A stretch of DNA of 64,000 nucleotides, taken from assembly GCF_018866245.1 (NCBI RefSeq), contig NZ_CP076458.1, positions 992,001 to 1,056,000 on the forward strand, read 5' to 3'. Of the stretch, positions 7,776 through 25,255 are shown piece by piece; positions within the stretch are counted from its first letter, which is position 1; the number at the start of each line of letters is the position of its first letter. This DNA is from Novisyntrophococcus fermenticellae. GTDB taxonomy: Bacteria > Bacillota > Clostridia > Lachnospirales > Lachnospiraceae. Position numbers and translations under genes: made by a program. Below the pieces are notes generated by a model. It did no database searches. It saw nothing but the letters and a program-made list of their open reading frames with translations, and was not told where the DNA came from.

Positions 7776-10301
7776 TTGGTTATAGCACACAGAGACGTTG
7801 ACGAAAAGAAAAATGTCCAAGAACAGTCATTGGAAGAACATCTATATAACACCGGGCAATATGCCGGAAAAATAGGAAAAGAGGTGGAACTTGAGGCTTT
7901 TCTAAAACTGTTGGGGTACCTTCATGATATTGGAAAGGCGGATGCAGTATTTCAATCATACATTTGTTCGAAAACGAATGGAAAAGTGAATCATTCTTCC
8001 GCAGGAGTGAGAGTCTTATATGATTACATAATTTCTGATGATAGTATGGCGGCTCAATTGGGAAGAAGAAGTTGTTTTCAGTTTTTCTATGAAGTATCAG
8101 CATATGTAATTTTTGCTCATCATGGTCTATATGATCTTGTCGACGAAAAAGATTGCGAGTATCGGAATGTTGGCCGCTTTCACTATGACGAGAATGGAGA
8201 TTATCATTACAGTGAAGATATCATCCTTTTTGTTCGGCAATTCGACGAACTACTTCAGAAAAGAGGGGAATTATCCATTTCTGAATTGATAAAGAATGCA
8301 TATACAGAATTTCACGCAGTATACAAGAAATTGATTCATCTTGCAAAGATGAATTGTAATGCGGACAGACAAAGGCAGGAAAAGCAATACTATATGGGGT
8401 GTCTTACGCGATTGTGTTTGTCAATTATCAAAGAGGCAGATATATATGACTCAGCAAATGCTTTTCACTATCCGAAGCAGCCATTGTGGAATAAAAGGGA
8501 TACGCAAAAGGTCTGGGAACAATGTTATGAGCGAATCGAAACGATGTATCAAAAGTATGAAGCTGTGCCAAATCCCACGAAACTGAATCAGACAAGGAGC
8601 GATTTGGCAGATGCAATCAAAGAAGAAGCAAGAGTCCGCGGTGATGGTGTTTTTAAGCTAGAACTGCCCACAGGTGCCGGTAAAACGAAGGCGGGACTTC
8701 GCTATGCCATTACGAATGCAAAGCGATATGAAAGAAGCAGAGTGTTTTATGTCACTGCATATTTGTCTGTCTTAGAGCAAAATGCTTCTGATATTAGGGA
8801 AATTCTGCAAGATGACAGTAGTATTCTTGAGCACCATAGTAATGTTGTAGATGAAAAAGACATAAAAAGGGATTCTGAGAGTGATAAAGACGATGCGGAA
8901 TATCATCACATCTCCTATTTAAAAGAAAGCTGGGAGAGTCCTGTGATCCTGACTACAGTAGTCCAGCTGTGTAATACGTTTTATAAAGGAAAGGCATCAA
9001 ACATTCGAAGGTTTTGCAAGCTGATCAATTCAGTCATCCTCCTGGACGAGGTTCAGAGTTTGCCGTTAAATATACTCTCGAACTTCAACTTGATGATGAA
9101 TTTTATGAAAACCGTAATGCATTGTAATGTTGTGCATTGTACGGCGACACAACCAGTTTTGGATAATCGGGCAATGAGGTATCCAATTCATTACGGAAAC
9201 ATCAACGGAGAGAATGATTCCATTACCGATGCCGACAGAATAGATTTAAAGTGCTTTCAAAGAGTAGATTTTTATAATCTAACAGGTAAAGACGGTTGCA
9301 GAAAACTTGGCACAGGGGCAATTGGTTCATATATCATCAGTGAACTAGAAGAGTTTGATAGTTGTCTGGTGATTTTAAATACGAAAAATGCGGTTGAAGA
9401 ATTATGTCGGTATTTGGAAGGGAATCTGTTTGATGCAGAAATTATTTATCTTACCACGAACCTATGTGCAGCCCATCGATTAGAACTCATTTCCGGTATG
9501 AAGAGAAAACTGGAAGAAAATCGGGATGGACGCATGCGACATAAAATTGTATGTGTCAGTACGAAACTGATTGAAGCGGGCGTGGATGTAGATTTTGATG
9601 TTGTGTTTCGATCTTTGACAGGGATTGACAGTTTGATTCAGTGTGCCGGAAGATGTAATCGTGAAGGAAAGTTGATGAAAAATGGCATCTATATTCACGG
9701 AAAGTTCTATATCATCCGATATACAGAGGAGAATCTATCGAGTCTTCAGGAAATACAGGCAGCCGCAGATGCAGCAGAGTATGCCATAAGATCTCTGAAT
9801 CATTGTGAGGATACCCCTTTGGATATGGAATCATTAAAAATGAGATATTACAATAAATATTATGCCGGTAATAATAACGATATGGATTATTATGACTCTG
9901 ACTGGGAGAGAAGCATGGTTGATGAACTGGGAATTAATTGTCCGGCTCGAGATAGAATTAAAAATAATTTCAATAAGTATCAACCGGTAATCTTTCAGTC
10001 ATTTGCTCGTGCGGCAAGACAATTCCAACTGATTGGTGATGGAACTATCGGCGTTATTGTGAACTATCATAATGACGATCTTATGGAAGAACTGGAAATA
10101 GCTATTCAAGAAAGGGATTATTGGACAACTAAAATATTATTGAACAAATTACAGCGATATACAGTTAATATGTATCCAAAACCACAATTGGAGGCATTTG
10201 TCACAAAAATCGATGAGTTGGGATTATATTTTTTGCAAAGAGAGTATTACGATGAAAAAAGAGGAGTTGTTATGGACCAGCTTGCTACTTTGATCGAATA
10301 G
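7776..10301 (+). CDS. cas3: Cas3 helicase-nuclease, type I-C
   Basis: The 841-residue effector nuclease-helicase that Cascade recruits to degrade target DNA. The N-terminal HD nuclease domain shows YLHDIGKAD (His50-Asp51) plus an upstream His22. The helicase part has Walker A LPTGAGKT (near residue 300), motif II as LLDEVQS (near 423, a DEVQ variant of DExD/H), motif III CTATQP and motif VI QCAGRCNREG. The HD domain is fused in front of the helicase, as is usual for type I-C. The start is TTG at 7776 with AGAGGTG about 5 bases upstream; no ATG lies in a better position. It is the first of seven cas genes on one strand, with 13 bases to cas5c. Confidence 0.95.
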   Translation: MVIAHRDVDEKKNVQEQSLEEHLYNTGQYAGKIGKEVELEAFLKLLGYLHDIGKADAVFQSYICSKTNGKVNHSSAGVRVLYDYIISDDSMAAQLGRRSCFQFFYEVSAYVIFAHHGLYDLVDEKDCEYRNVGRFHYDENGDYHYSEDIILFVRQFDELLQKRGELSISELIKNAYTEFHAVYKKLIHLAKMNCNADRQRQEKQYYMGCLTRLCLSIIKEADIYDSANAFHYPKQPLWNKRDTQKVWEQCYERIETMYQKYEAVPNPTKLNQTRSDLADAIKEEARVRGDGVFKLELPTGAGKTKAGLRYAITNAKRYERSRVFYVTAYLSVLEQNASDIREILQDDSSILEHHSNVVDEKDIKRDSESDKDDAEYHHISYLKESWESPVILTTVVQLCNTFYKGKASNIRRFCKLINSVILLDEVQSLPLNILSNFNLMMNFMKTVMHCNVVHCTATQPVLDNRAMRYPIHYGNINGENDSITDADRIDLKCFQRVDFYNLTGKDGCRKLGTGAIGSYIISELEEFDSCLVILNTKNAVEELCRYLEGNLFDAEIIYLTTNLCAAHRLELISGMKRKLEENRDGRMRHKIVCVSTKLIEAGVDVDFDVVFRSLTGIDSLIQCAGRCNREGKLMKNGIYIHGKFYIIRYTEENLSSLQEIQAAADAAEYAIRSLNHCEDTPLDMESLKMRYYNKYYAGNNNDMDYYDSDWERSMVDELGINCPARDRIKNNFNKYQPVIFQSFARAARQFQLIGDGTIGVIVNYHNDDLMEELEIAIQERDYWTTKILLNKLQRYTVNMYPKPQLEAFVTKIDELGLYFLQREYYDEKRGVVMDQLATLIE

Positions 10302-10314
10302 GAAGGAGGAAAAC

Positions 10315-11064
10315 ATGCAGGAACAATTTAGATCAGATCCATTTTACTATAAGGTATATGGAGATTACGCTATGTTTACGGATCCTGTGACAAAAGCAGG
10401 AGGGGAGAAATATACATATCAGGTTCCTACCTGTCAGGCGCTGAAGGGCATTACGGAGCAAATATACTGGAAACCCACATTACACTATTTTATTGACGCT
10501 GTTAAAGTAGTAAAAAAGATACAGACCGAGACGAAAGGGATAAGAACACCGCTAAAAAATGGAAGCAACGATTTGGATTATTATACATACTTGCGTGACG
10601 TAGAATATCTGGTAAAATTTCATTTTGAATGGAATCCGAACCGTACGGAGTTAGAAATGGACAGGAATCCAATTAAACATGAACAGATTCTTTTAAGATC
10701 TATATCAAAAGGGGGCAGGAGAGATATCTTTCTGGGAACAAGAGAGTGTGTGGGATATGTAGAAAGAATCCGAGCAGATGAGTTTGAGTCAGCATCTACA
10801 GCGTATGATGGAGAAAAAATTTCTTTTGGTATTATGTTTCATTCTTTTGATTATCCGGATGAAGCAATTATGCCGGAAGAGAATAAATTAATATCCAATT
10901 TTACTGACATCACAATGACCAACGGAAGGATCGATTTTATCCGACCAGAGGAATGTCAGATTCATCATAAGTTGAGAAACTATTCCATCAAGTCCTATAC
11001 AAACGAGAATGTAAAGTCTGTAGACGAGGAATTCCAGAGTATTCCGGAGGAGGGGTATAGATGA
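10315..11064 (+). CDS. cas5c: Cas5c, crRNA-processing Cascade subunit (type I-C)
   Basis: A 249-residue RAMP-fold protein. In type I-C systems, which lack Cas6, Cas5c cuts the pre-crRNA within the repeat and stays on the 5' handle. Family features are the N-terminal YKVYGDYAMFTDP segment and the motif KGGRRDIFLGTREC near the middle. AGGAGG lies just before the ATG at 10315. The gene overlaps cas8c by 4 bases (ATGA), which indicates translational coupling. No Cas6 gene is present in the locus, consistent with Cas5c doing the processing. Confidence 0.92.
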   Translation: MQEQFRSDPFYYKVYGDYAMFTDPVTKAGGEKYTYQVPTCQALKGITEQIYWKPTLHYFIDAVKVVKKIQTETKGIRTPLKNGSNDLDYYTYLRDVEYLVKFHFEWNPNRTELEMDRNPIKHEQILLRSISKGGRRDIFLGTRECVGYVERIRADEFESASTAYDGEKISFGIMFHSFDYPDEAIMPEENKLISNFTDITMTNGRIDFIRPEECQIHHKLRNYSIKSYTNENVKSVDEEFQSIPEEGYR

Positions 11065-13097
11065 GCGTACTAACAGCTTTATACAAAACATATCTCACTG
11101 CGATTGAAAATAATCTTGTGGATCGGACGGAGTACCTTGGTCAGAAAACCTTATTATTACCTGTCTATCATTCAAGCAAAAAATCCACAGGTTCGAATGA
11201 TATGATTGAGGTAATGCTTTCAGAAAACGCTGAGTTTATTAAGGCTGCTTGGGTACCTAAAGATCAACTTGTGATATATCCGGTTACCGAAGAATCAATC
11301 ATTAGAGCGGGGAAAGTAATTTCACCTCATCCGCTTTGCGAGGAATTGCCTTATCTGTCAAAAGAGATGAATCCGGAGAAGCATGAGAAGTATGAGCAGG
11401 TTCGAGAGGAATGGGTGGCATATATGCGAAACGGTCATCCAAATCGACTGCTTGAAATTGTTGATCAGTATTTGCTGAAAGAGCATATTTTTTATGATTG
11501 TATTGAATCACTTTATGCCGGGGTGGAACATGAAATTATAAAGGATTATAAAATTCATATTCTGAAGGATGGAAAGACATCAAAGACTGTCAGTTTGGAA
11601 AAGACGTTTGTAACTTTCCGTGTAGAGCTTGCAGAGTCTACAGAAGCAGATCTTACGGTGAGCACAAACAAGGAACTGCATAAGAACTATATCGACTATG
11701 TAAGGGAGAAAAACTCTGTATATCCACAGGAACAGTGTGACATTTCCGGCGAAATGACGTATTGTGTATCAAGACATAGGGGCCTTTTGGGAAATGCCAA
11801 ACTTATATCTATCAGCAACCATAATGAGACGTACTATGGAAGATTTGAATCCGGAGAAGAGGTTGTGCATATCGGGTACGAAACGTCGCAAATGATACAC
11901 CTGATGTTAAAGTATCTTTTGGAGAATAAACAAAATAAAAAACAAATTGGGGCGACTAGTTTTCTGGTAAATTGGTTTTCGGATGATATTGGAAATGAAG
12001 AATGTTCTAATTTGCTTGACAATTTTTCTCCAGAAAAGGCTGCTACTTTGAATGATACAAAAATTCCGGCTCTTGATGAGGATGATGATATCCCGGAGCA
12101 CGATACTGATAAACCGAATGATCTCGGTGGGTTTGGGTCATCGGTGATTAATGATTATCTAAGCGGAAAGCAAGTAAAGATTGATCCCAATGGAAAATTT
12201 TACATTATGATCCTGGATAAAATCTCAAATGGAAGGATTTCGATAAAATACTTTCATGAGATGCCAAAGTCGGATTTGTTACTACGGGCCGGCAATTGGT
12301 ACCAACAGACAAACTGGAATTTCTATTATAGGGATTATGGTATGGTACGGGAAACCCCATCATTGTTTCGATATGTCGACACAGTCTTCGGATTGGAAAA
12401 CAAAAAGGGTTATATGGAATGCAAGAATGCAAAACTAAGAACGAAGACGGTTGAGCGATTACTGCCATGTATTTTGGAACAAAGACAGATGCCGATGGAT
12501 ATAAAAAACCGGATGCTCGAAAATCTGTGTAATCGGAATTCGTATGATAAGACTTGGAACTATGTCCTTGCAGTTGGATGTTCAATTTTTAAAAAGTATA
12601 AAATAGACAAGAAAGAAGAGGTGAATGAGATGCTGGATGAAACAAAGCAAAAACGCAGTTATCTATTTGGCAGACTATTAGCGGTGTATGAAAAGCTTGA
12701 AAAAGATGTGCTTGTCGCAAAAGATCTCAAAAAGCCGGATGATTCAGACAGCAAAGAAAAAAAAGGTGTCAGACCCACGAACGCGGAACGTCTATGGAGT
12801 GCGTACGCAAAACGACCGGAGAGAACGCTGAAAATTTTAGAGGACAAAGTCAGACCCTACAGGGATATCTTCTCTAAGAACAATGCTAGGCGAGCCATAT
12901 ATTATGATGGAATCATAATGAAGATAGCTTGTTTAATCAGGGAATCTAATACCTATGAGAAAGATAAAAACAAAGCTTTAGACGAAGATTTTGTGTTTGG
13001 ATATTACGCCCAAAAACAGGAATTTTATAATTCAAAAAATAAAAAACAAGAAAATATGAATGTGGAGGATATGGACAATGGAAGTATTACAGAATAA
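11061..13097 (+). CDS. cas8c: Cas8c (Csd1), large Cascade subunit
   Basis: A 678-residue protein in the position and size range of Csd1/Cas8c, the large subunit that recognises the PAM and recruits Cas3 in type I-C Cascade. Typical elements are LLPVYHSSKKS near residue 35, the GLLGNAKLISISNHNETYYGR-like block near residue 240 and a lysine-rich C-terminus. An internal start within this reading frame often makes a separate small subunit (Cas11c) in type I-C systems; I did not identify a convincing internal ribosome binding site for it. The gene overlaps cas5c by 4 bases and cas7c by 20. Confidence 0.92.
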   Translation: MSVLTALYKTYLTAIENNLVDRTEYLGQKTLLLPVYHSSKKSTGSNDMIEVMLSENAEFIKAAWVPKDQLVIYPVTEESIIRAGKVISPHPLCEELPYLSKEMNPEKHEKYEQVREEWVAYMRNGHPNRLLEIVDQYLLKEHIFYDCIESLYAGVEHEIIKDYKIHILKDGKTSKTVSLEKTFVTFRVELAESTEADLTVSTNKELHKNYIDYVREKNSVYPQEQCDISGEMTYCVSRHRGLLGNAKLISISNHNETYYGRFESGEEVVHIGYETSQMIHLMLKYLLENKQNKKQIGATSFLVNWFSDDIGNEECSNLLDNFSPEKAATLNDTKIPALDEDDDIPEHDTDKPNDLGGFGSSVINDYLSGKQVKIDPNGKFYIMILDKISNGRISIKYFHEMPKSDLLLRAGNWYQQTNWNFYYRDYGMVRETPSLFRYVDTVFGLENKKGYMECKNAKLRTKTVERLLPCILEQRQMPMDIKNRMLENLCNRNSYDKTWNYVLAVGCSIFKKYKIDKKEEVNEMLDETKQKRSYLFGRLLAVYEKLEKDVLVAKDLKKPDDSDSKEKKGVRPTNAERLWSAYAKRPERTLKILEDKVRPYRDIFSKNNARRAIYYDGIIMKIACLIRESNTYEKDKNKALDEDFVFGYYAQKQEFYNSKNKKQENMNVEDMDNGSITE

Positions 13098-13944
13098 GAT
13101 TGACTTCGTAATGTTTTTTTCGGTAGCTGGGGCAAACCCCAATGGGGATCCTTTAAATGAAAACATGCCCAGGATTGACTATGACGGTTATGGCGAGGTG
13201 AGTGATGTATGTATCAAGAGAAAAATTAGAAATCGTATGCAGGATATGGGTTATTCATTATTTGTCCAGTCAAATGACAGAATCGATGATCAGAAAAAAT
13301 CCCTAGAGGAAAGATTTAACTCAGAATTCGATTCACCAAAAAAAGATCCGGATGATAAAGTGTATCAGGCATCGTGTGAAAAATGGATGGATGTACGCAG
13401 CTTTGGACAAGTTATGACCTTCCAGAAACGTTCTATCGGTGTACGTGGCCCCGTATCGCTTACGTTGGCGAAAAGCCTTAGTCCGGTGGATGTAATCAGT
13501 ATGCAAATCACCCGCAGCACAAATGGAATGGAGGCAAAAGAAGATAAGGTTCGTTCATCCGATACTATGGGAATGAAACATTTTGTGGACTATGGTGTAT
13601 ATATGGTAAAGGGCAGCATAAATCCATACTTTGCTGAAAAGACAGGCTTTTCAGCGGAAGACGCCGAAGTTGTCAAGGAGGCATTATGTTCTCTGTTTGT
13701 AAATGATTCTTCTTCTGCCAGACCTGAGGGAAGCATGGAAGTGAAAAAACTGTATTGGTTTACCCACCCCAATAAACTGGGAGTTGTGTCTAGTGCCAAA
13801 ATACATGGATTGGTTGAAGCAAAAGAATTGGAAAAAGGAAGTAAGGCAAAAAAATATGAGGACTATTCCATTCAACTGAATCAACAAAAACTTGCATCGT
13901 TAGAGTCAAAAGGTTTAAAGGTAGAGGAGCTAAATGGCTTATAA
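13078..13944 (+). CDS. cas7c: Cas7c (Csd2), backbone Cascade subunit
   Basis: A 288-residue RAMP protein that forms the crRNA-binding backbone of type I-C Cascade. The family hallmark FFSVAGANPNGDPLNENMPR lies near the N-terminus, and DVRSFGQVMTFQKRS and RSSDTMGMKHFVDYGVY follow. The ATG at 13078 is chosen because GGAGG at 13064-13068 lies 9 bases upstream; an in-frame ATG at 13060 has no good site. The gene starts inside cas8c (20-base overlap) and overlaps cas4 by 11 bases, so expression is tightly coupled. Confidence 0.94.
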   Translation: MEVLQNKIDFVMFFSVAGANPNGDPLNENMPRIDYDGYGEVSDVCIKRKIRNRMQDMGYSLFVQSNDRIDDQKKSLEERFNSEFDSPKKDPDDKVYQASCEKWMDVRSFGQVMTFQKRSIGVRGPVSLTLAKSLSPVDVISMQITRSTNGMEAKEDKVRSSDTMGMKHFVDYGVYMVKGSINPYFAEKTGFSAEDAEVVKEALCSLFVNDSSSARPEGSMEVKKLYWFTHPNKLGVVSSAKIHGLVEAKELEKGSKAKKYEDYSIQLNQQKLASLESKGLKVEELNGL

Positions 13945-14590
13945 TGAAGATGATTTTCTCATGATTTCTGGAATCCAGCATTTTATCTTCTGCCGACGGC
14001 AATGGGCACTGATTCATGTCGAACAGCAGTGGGAAGAAAATTATTTCACGATTGATGGTGAACAGAAGCATGAAAGGGTTGATAATCCAGAAATCCATGA
14101 GAAACGAGGGAATACGATCTCAATCCGAGCTTTGCGTGTGAAATCAAAAGTCCTTGGAATTACCGGAAAATGTGACGTAGTGGAATTACGGAAAGCAGAT
14201 GATGGAATTTATATGCCTCAGTATGGTGGAAATTACTCGGTTATTCCGGTTGAATATAAACGAGGAAAACCAAAGGAAAACAATTCGGATAAATTGCAGA
14301 TGATGGCTGAGGCATATTGTCTGGAGGAAATGCTGGAAACGCATATTGATAAAGGCTATCTTTTCTATTTTGAAACAAAAAGAAGAGAAGAAGTGATATT
14401 GACGGATGATTTGCGGCAGGAAATGATAGAATCAATAGAAGAGATGCACAGTTATATGAACCGCGGTTATACACCAAAAGTGAGAACGGGAAAGAAGTGC
14501 AAAACATGTTCCCTGCGAAATATTTGCCTACCTGTCCTTAACAATCAACGAAGTGTCAAAGATTACATTCAAGGGAGGATTAACGAATGA
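13934..14590 (+). CDS. cas4: Cas4 nuclease, spacer acquisition
   Basis: A 218-residue RecB-like nuclease that trims prespacers and helps select PAM-bearing ends with Cas1-Cas2. The iron-sulfur cysteines are visible: Cys20 in HFIFCRRQW, and Cys189, Cys192 and Cys198 in KKCKTCSLRNICLP. The nuclease core has the EYKRGKPK motif. It overlaps cas7c by 11 bases and cas1 by 4, a standard type I-C order. Confidence 0.94.
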   Translation: MAYNEDDFLMISGIQHFIFCRRQWALIHVEQQWEENYFTIDGEQKHERVDNPEIHEKRGNTISIRALRVKSKVLGITGKCDVVELRKADDGIYMPQYGGNYSVIPVEYKRGKPKENNSDKLQMMAEAYCLEEMLETHIDKGYLFYFETKRREEVILTDDLRQEMIESIEEMHSYMNRGYTPKVRTGKKCKTCSLRNICLPVLNNQRSVKDYIQGRINE

Positions 14591-15618
14591 GACAAATGCT
14601 GAATGTACTGTTTGTCACAAAGCCAGAGGTTTATATGGGTCTTCAGGGGGAAACCATAGTAGTCAGGGAAGACAACAAGACGATTGCGAGATATCCACTG
14701 CATAACCTAGAGGGAATTGTGTGCTTTTCTAATCTTGGAGCCAGCCCTGCTTTGATGGAAAAATGTGTACAAAATAATATATCTATTTGCTTTTTGACGC
14801 CAACAGGCAGATTTCGTGCCAGGGTCATTGGTGAGACAAGAGGAAACGTATTACTAAGAAAAAAGCAGTATCGGGTTTCGGACATGGAAGAGAGGTGCCT
14901 TGATATTTCTCGTAATTTTATTATTGGAAAGATTTATAATGAAAAGTGGCAGCTCGAACGCTACATTCGACAATATTCTTTGAGAGTGCCAGTGGAAGAG
15001 ATGAAACTGGCCTCAGGAAGATTAAGTAAATATTTGACAGAGATTACAGAAAGTGAGAACTTGGATCAACTAAGAGGATACGAAGGAATGGCTCAAACAG
15101 TTTATTTTGGCTCATTTGATCCTATGATTTTGAATCAGAAAAGTGATTTCTTTTTTCACGGGAGAAATAAGAGACCACCGGAAGATCGAGTTAACAGCTT
15201 ATTGTCATTCGCTTATACGTTATTAACGAATGATATAGCAACAGCGTTGGAAACGGTAGGTCTTGATCCATATGTTGGATTTATGCATCAGGATAGGCCG
15301 GGAAGAGCATCCTTGGCAAGTGATTTGATTGAAGAATTAAGAGCGCCGATTGCAGATCGTTTTGTGCTTTCATTAATTAACAGGAAGCAGCTCAAATCAA
15401 ATGATTTTGAAATCAATGAAAATCATTCGGTATATATTACTGATTCAGCACGCAGGACTTTTATTAATGCATGGCAAAAGAATAAGCAAGAACAGATTAC
15501 CCATCCTTATTTAAATGAGAAAATTCCGTGGGGATTGGTTCCCTATGCGCAAGCACTGTTATTGGCCAGATATATTCGAGGCGACGTAGATCAGTATCCC
15601 CCATTTTTCTGGAAGTAG
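14587..15618 (+). CDS. cas1: Cas1 integrase
   Basis: A 343-residue Cas1, the integrase that inserts new spacers at the leader end. The likely metal-binding residues are Glu166 in RGYEGMAQ, His234 in GFMHQDRPGR and Glu249 in SDLIEELR. All look intact, so acquisition should be functional. It starts in the ATGA overlap with cas4 and is followed 8 bases later by cas2. Confidence 0.96.
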   Translation: MRQMLNVLFVTKPEVYMGLQGETIVVREDNKTIARYPLHNLEGIVCFSNLGASPALMEKCVQNNISICFLTPTGRFRARVIGETRGNVLLRKKQYRVSDMEERCLDISRNFIIGKIYNEKWQLERYIRQYSLRVPVEEMKLASGRLSKYLTEITESENLDQLRGYEGMAQTVYFGSFDPMILNQKSDFFFHGRNKRPPEDRVNSLLSFAYTLLTNDIATALETVGLDPYVGFMHQDRPGRASLASDLIEELRAPIADRFVLSLINRKQLKSNDFEINENHSVYITDSARRTFINAWQKNKQEQITHPYLNEKIPWGLVPYAQALLLARYIRGDVDQYPPFFWK

Positions 15619-15626
15619 AGGTTGAA

Positions 15627-15917
15627 ATGTACATATTAATAACATATGATATTAATGTCACATCGACAAGCGGTCAGAGTAGGCTCCGTAGGGTGGCTAA
15701 AATATGTGAGAACTATGGTCAGCGAGTACAGAATTCTGTTTTCGAATGCAGGTTAAATGAGGCTGAATTATTAAAAGTGAAGAAACAATTATTGGAAGTG
15801 ATCAATATGGATATGGACAGCCTCCGATTTTATAGACTTGGAGATAATTACGACAAGAAAGTTCAGCATATGGGTGCAAAGAAAACGTATAAATTCGACG
15901 ATGCATTCATTGTTTAG
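15627..15917 (+). CDS. cas2: Cas2, acquisition complex subunit
   Basis: A 96-residue Cas2 that bridges Cas1 dimers in the acquisition complex. It begins MYILITYDINVTSTSG, with the usual ferredoxin-like beta strand and the conserved Asp8, then RLRRVAKICENYGQRVQNSVFEC. The ATG at 15627 is chosen over upstream in-frame starts inside cas1 because AGAGG precedes it and the N-terminus matches the family. The array leader follows directly. Confidence 0.95.
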   Translation: MYILITYDINVTSTSGQSRLRRVAKICENYGQRVQNSVFECRLNEAELLKVKKQLLEVINMDMDSLRFYRLGDNYDKKVQHMGAKKTYKFDDAFIV

Positions 15918-16067
15918 ACAGTGCGAACCATAAGTGATCATAAAAACACAAGGAGGTTCGCACCAAAAAAACTAATAATTAAAATATAGATATATGCAGT
16001 TGCATAAAAATGCAGTGGTAAAATCTATATGTTGTTATATGCTGTGAAAAAAACACATCATATAGCC
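15918..16067 (+). promoter_or_regulatory. CRISPR leader
   Basis: This 150-base A+T-rich stretch between cas2 and the first repeat is the leader, so transcription and acquisition proceed from this side. It holds three nested inverted repeats: GTGCGAACC (15921-15929) with GGTTCGCAC (15955-15963); ATATAGAT (15984-15991) with ATCTATAT (16023-16030); and TATATG-C-TGTG (16036-16046) with CACA-T-CATATA (16054-16064), the last ending 3 bases before repeat 1. The first pair resembles sequences commonly seen after cas2 in type I-C loci. Confidence 0.8.
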
Positions 16068-23950
<7,883 letters not shown>

Positions 23951-24010
23951 TGCAAATCAATATTTATGGCTGTTATTTTTTGGATCACCACCTCCGCACT
24001 GATATAGGTT

Positions 24011-24050
24011 AAAAATTAAGCAGATGACGGGACTCGGACCCGTCACCTGC
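24011..24050 (-). terminator. Rho-independent terminator of the minus-strand oxidoreductase gene
   Basis: A 12-bp stem (24020-24031 with 24039-24050) and a 7-base loop are followed on the minus strand by TTAATTTTT (24019-24011). The hairpin begins 30 bases past the stop of the gene at 24080-25255. The stretch 23951-24010 between array and terminator shows nothing recognisable. Confidence 0.88.
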
Positions 24051-24079
24051 CTCATGATGGTGTGAATTAAAATGGTCAG

Positions 24080-25255
24080 CTATTCAGCATCAAATTTCGG
24101 TATGTCAATCACGACCCCGCCTTGCATTGCTGATTCATGTGCACATATGCCTGTTCCGGTCCAATATGCCCCCATGATGTCATCAATTGCCGGCTTCCGG
24201 TTCTCAAGGATAGAGCGTACAAAGTCATGTACCAGGTGTGGATGTGAGCCCCCATGTCCGCCGCCTTGCTTAAAGGATAGATGGGTATTATCATTGTTAT
24301 ACACCGTATTGGTTGTGAAAGGTGCTATCTCTTCGGGAAGCAGATATGCATAATCTGGTATATGTATGCGTTCCTCCAGTATTTCTCCGCCTCGGTCAGA
24401 TTTCTCGTTTTCATCGGTTATGATGTCCACTTTTTGTAAAGATCCGGTCCTTGTATATAGTACCGGATCTTCGTCTGTGAGTTGTTGCCATTCGAAGCTT
24501 TTATTTTCTCCATATATACGGAAGCATTCAGAATAACTGCGGGCCACTCCATATAAGAACCGTTCCATTTCTATCGTTATATCACTGTCCTGCAGGGTGA
24601 TAAATGCGGATTCAAAAGCGAAGGGGCATCCGTATTTTTCCTGTAACTCTTTTCGAACGTTGCCTGAACCACGGGCATAGACCTTTTCCGGCAAATGTCC
24701 GCTTAACATCAGGCATGGGGCTACGGCGTGTGTTGGATGCATAAGCGGCGGAAATCCTTTCCAATATTCCGGCCAGCCTTCCATGTCCTGATAATGGGCA
24801 CAGGTCATATACTGCAGACGTCCTAAATCCCCCTTTTCATACAGTTCTTTCATATATAAAAATTCCCGCTGATAAATTGTGGTTTCCATAAACATATAGT
24901 TTTTTCCAGATGCTTTTCTGGCTTCAATTACATCTTTTAATTCCTGAATGCTCATTCCCATAGGAATTGTACACCCACAATGCTTGCCTGCATTTAGAAC
25001 TCGAATCGAAAATGGGGCGTGCGTTGCAGGAGGTGTTACAAGATGGACTGCATCGATTTCTTTGATATTGAGAACAGACTGCAAATCGGTAAAACAACAC
25101 TCTTCCGGTATACTATACCGCTCCCTGGCGATGGCAAGTAACTTTTCATTTTGATCCACCACGAACACCTTATCAACATCGGGATGCTTGCAGTAAATTG
25201 CCACAAATTCTAATCCAAAACTAAGGCCTACTAATGCTACATTTAGCTTACTCAT
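24080..25255 (-). CDS. Gfo/Idh/MocA-family oxidoreductase-like protein
   Basis: A 391-residue protein with an N-terminal Rossmann domain (NVALVGLSFGLEFVAIY) and the C-terminal alpha/beta domain of the Gfo/Idh/MocA family, which acts on sugars or sugar derivatives with NAD(P). The usual catalytic EKP motif near residue 95 is replaced: the site reads HCGCTIPMG, so the normal lysine is absent. His-rich segments follow (PLMHPTHAVAP, GGGHGGSHPHLVHDF). This may be a variant with different chemistry, such as the redox-neutral NAD-dependent members. AGGAGGT lies before the ATG. The gene diverges from the sugar ABC operon at 25617 and probably acts on the same carbohydrate. Confidence 0.82.
   Translation of the reverse strand: MSKLNVALVGLSFGLEFVAIYCKHPDVDKVFVVDQNEKLLAIARERYSIPEECCFTDLQSVLNIKEIDAVHLVTPPATHAPFSIRVLNAGKHCGCTIPMGMSIQELKDVIEARKASGKNYMFMETTIYQREFLYMKELYEKGDLGRLQYMTCAHYQDMEGWPEYWKGFPPLMHPTHAVAPCLMLSGHLPEKVYARGSGNVRKELQEKYGCPFAFESAFITLQDSDITIEMERFLYGVARSYSECFRIYGENKSFEWQQLTDEDPVLYTRTGSLQKVDIITDENEKSDRGGEILEERIHIPDYAYLLPEEIAPFTTNTVYNNDNTHLSFKQGGGHGGSHPHLVHDFVRSILENRKPAIDDIMGAYWTGTGICAHESAMQGGVVIDIPKFDAE

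Noticed and set aside
15528..15626. N-terminal extension of Cas2 inside cas1
   Set aside because: Cas2 proteins start at MYILITYD-like strands; ATG 15627 has its own ribosome binding site.
24011..24061. A tRNA-like fragment on the minus strand (T-arm-like GGGTCCGAGTCCC)
   Set aside because: The pairing is one continuous 12-bp stem followed by a T-run and lies just after a minus-strand stop codon, so it is a Rho-independent terminator; no D-arm, anticodon arm or acceptor 5' strand is present.
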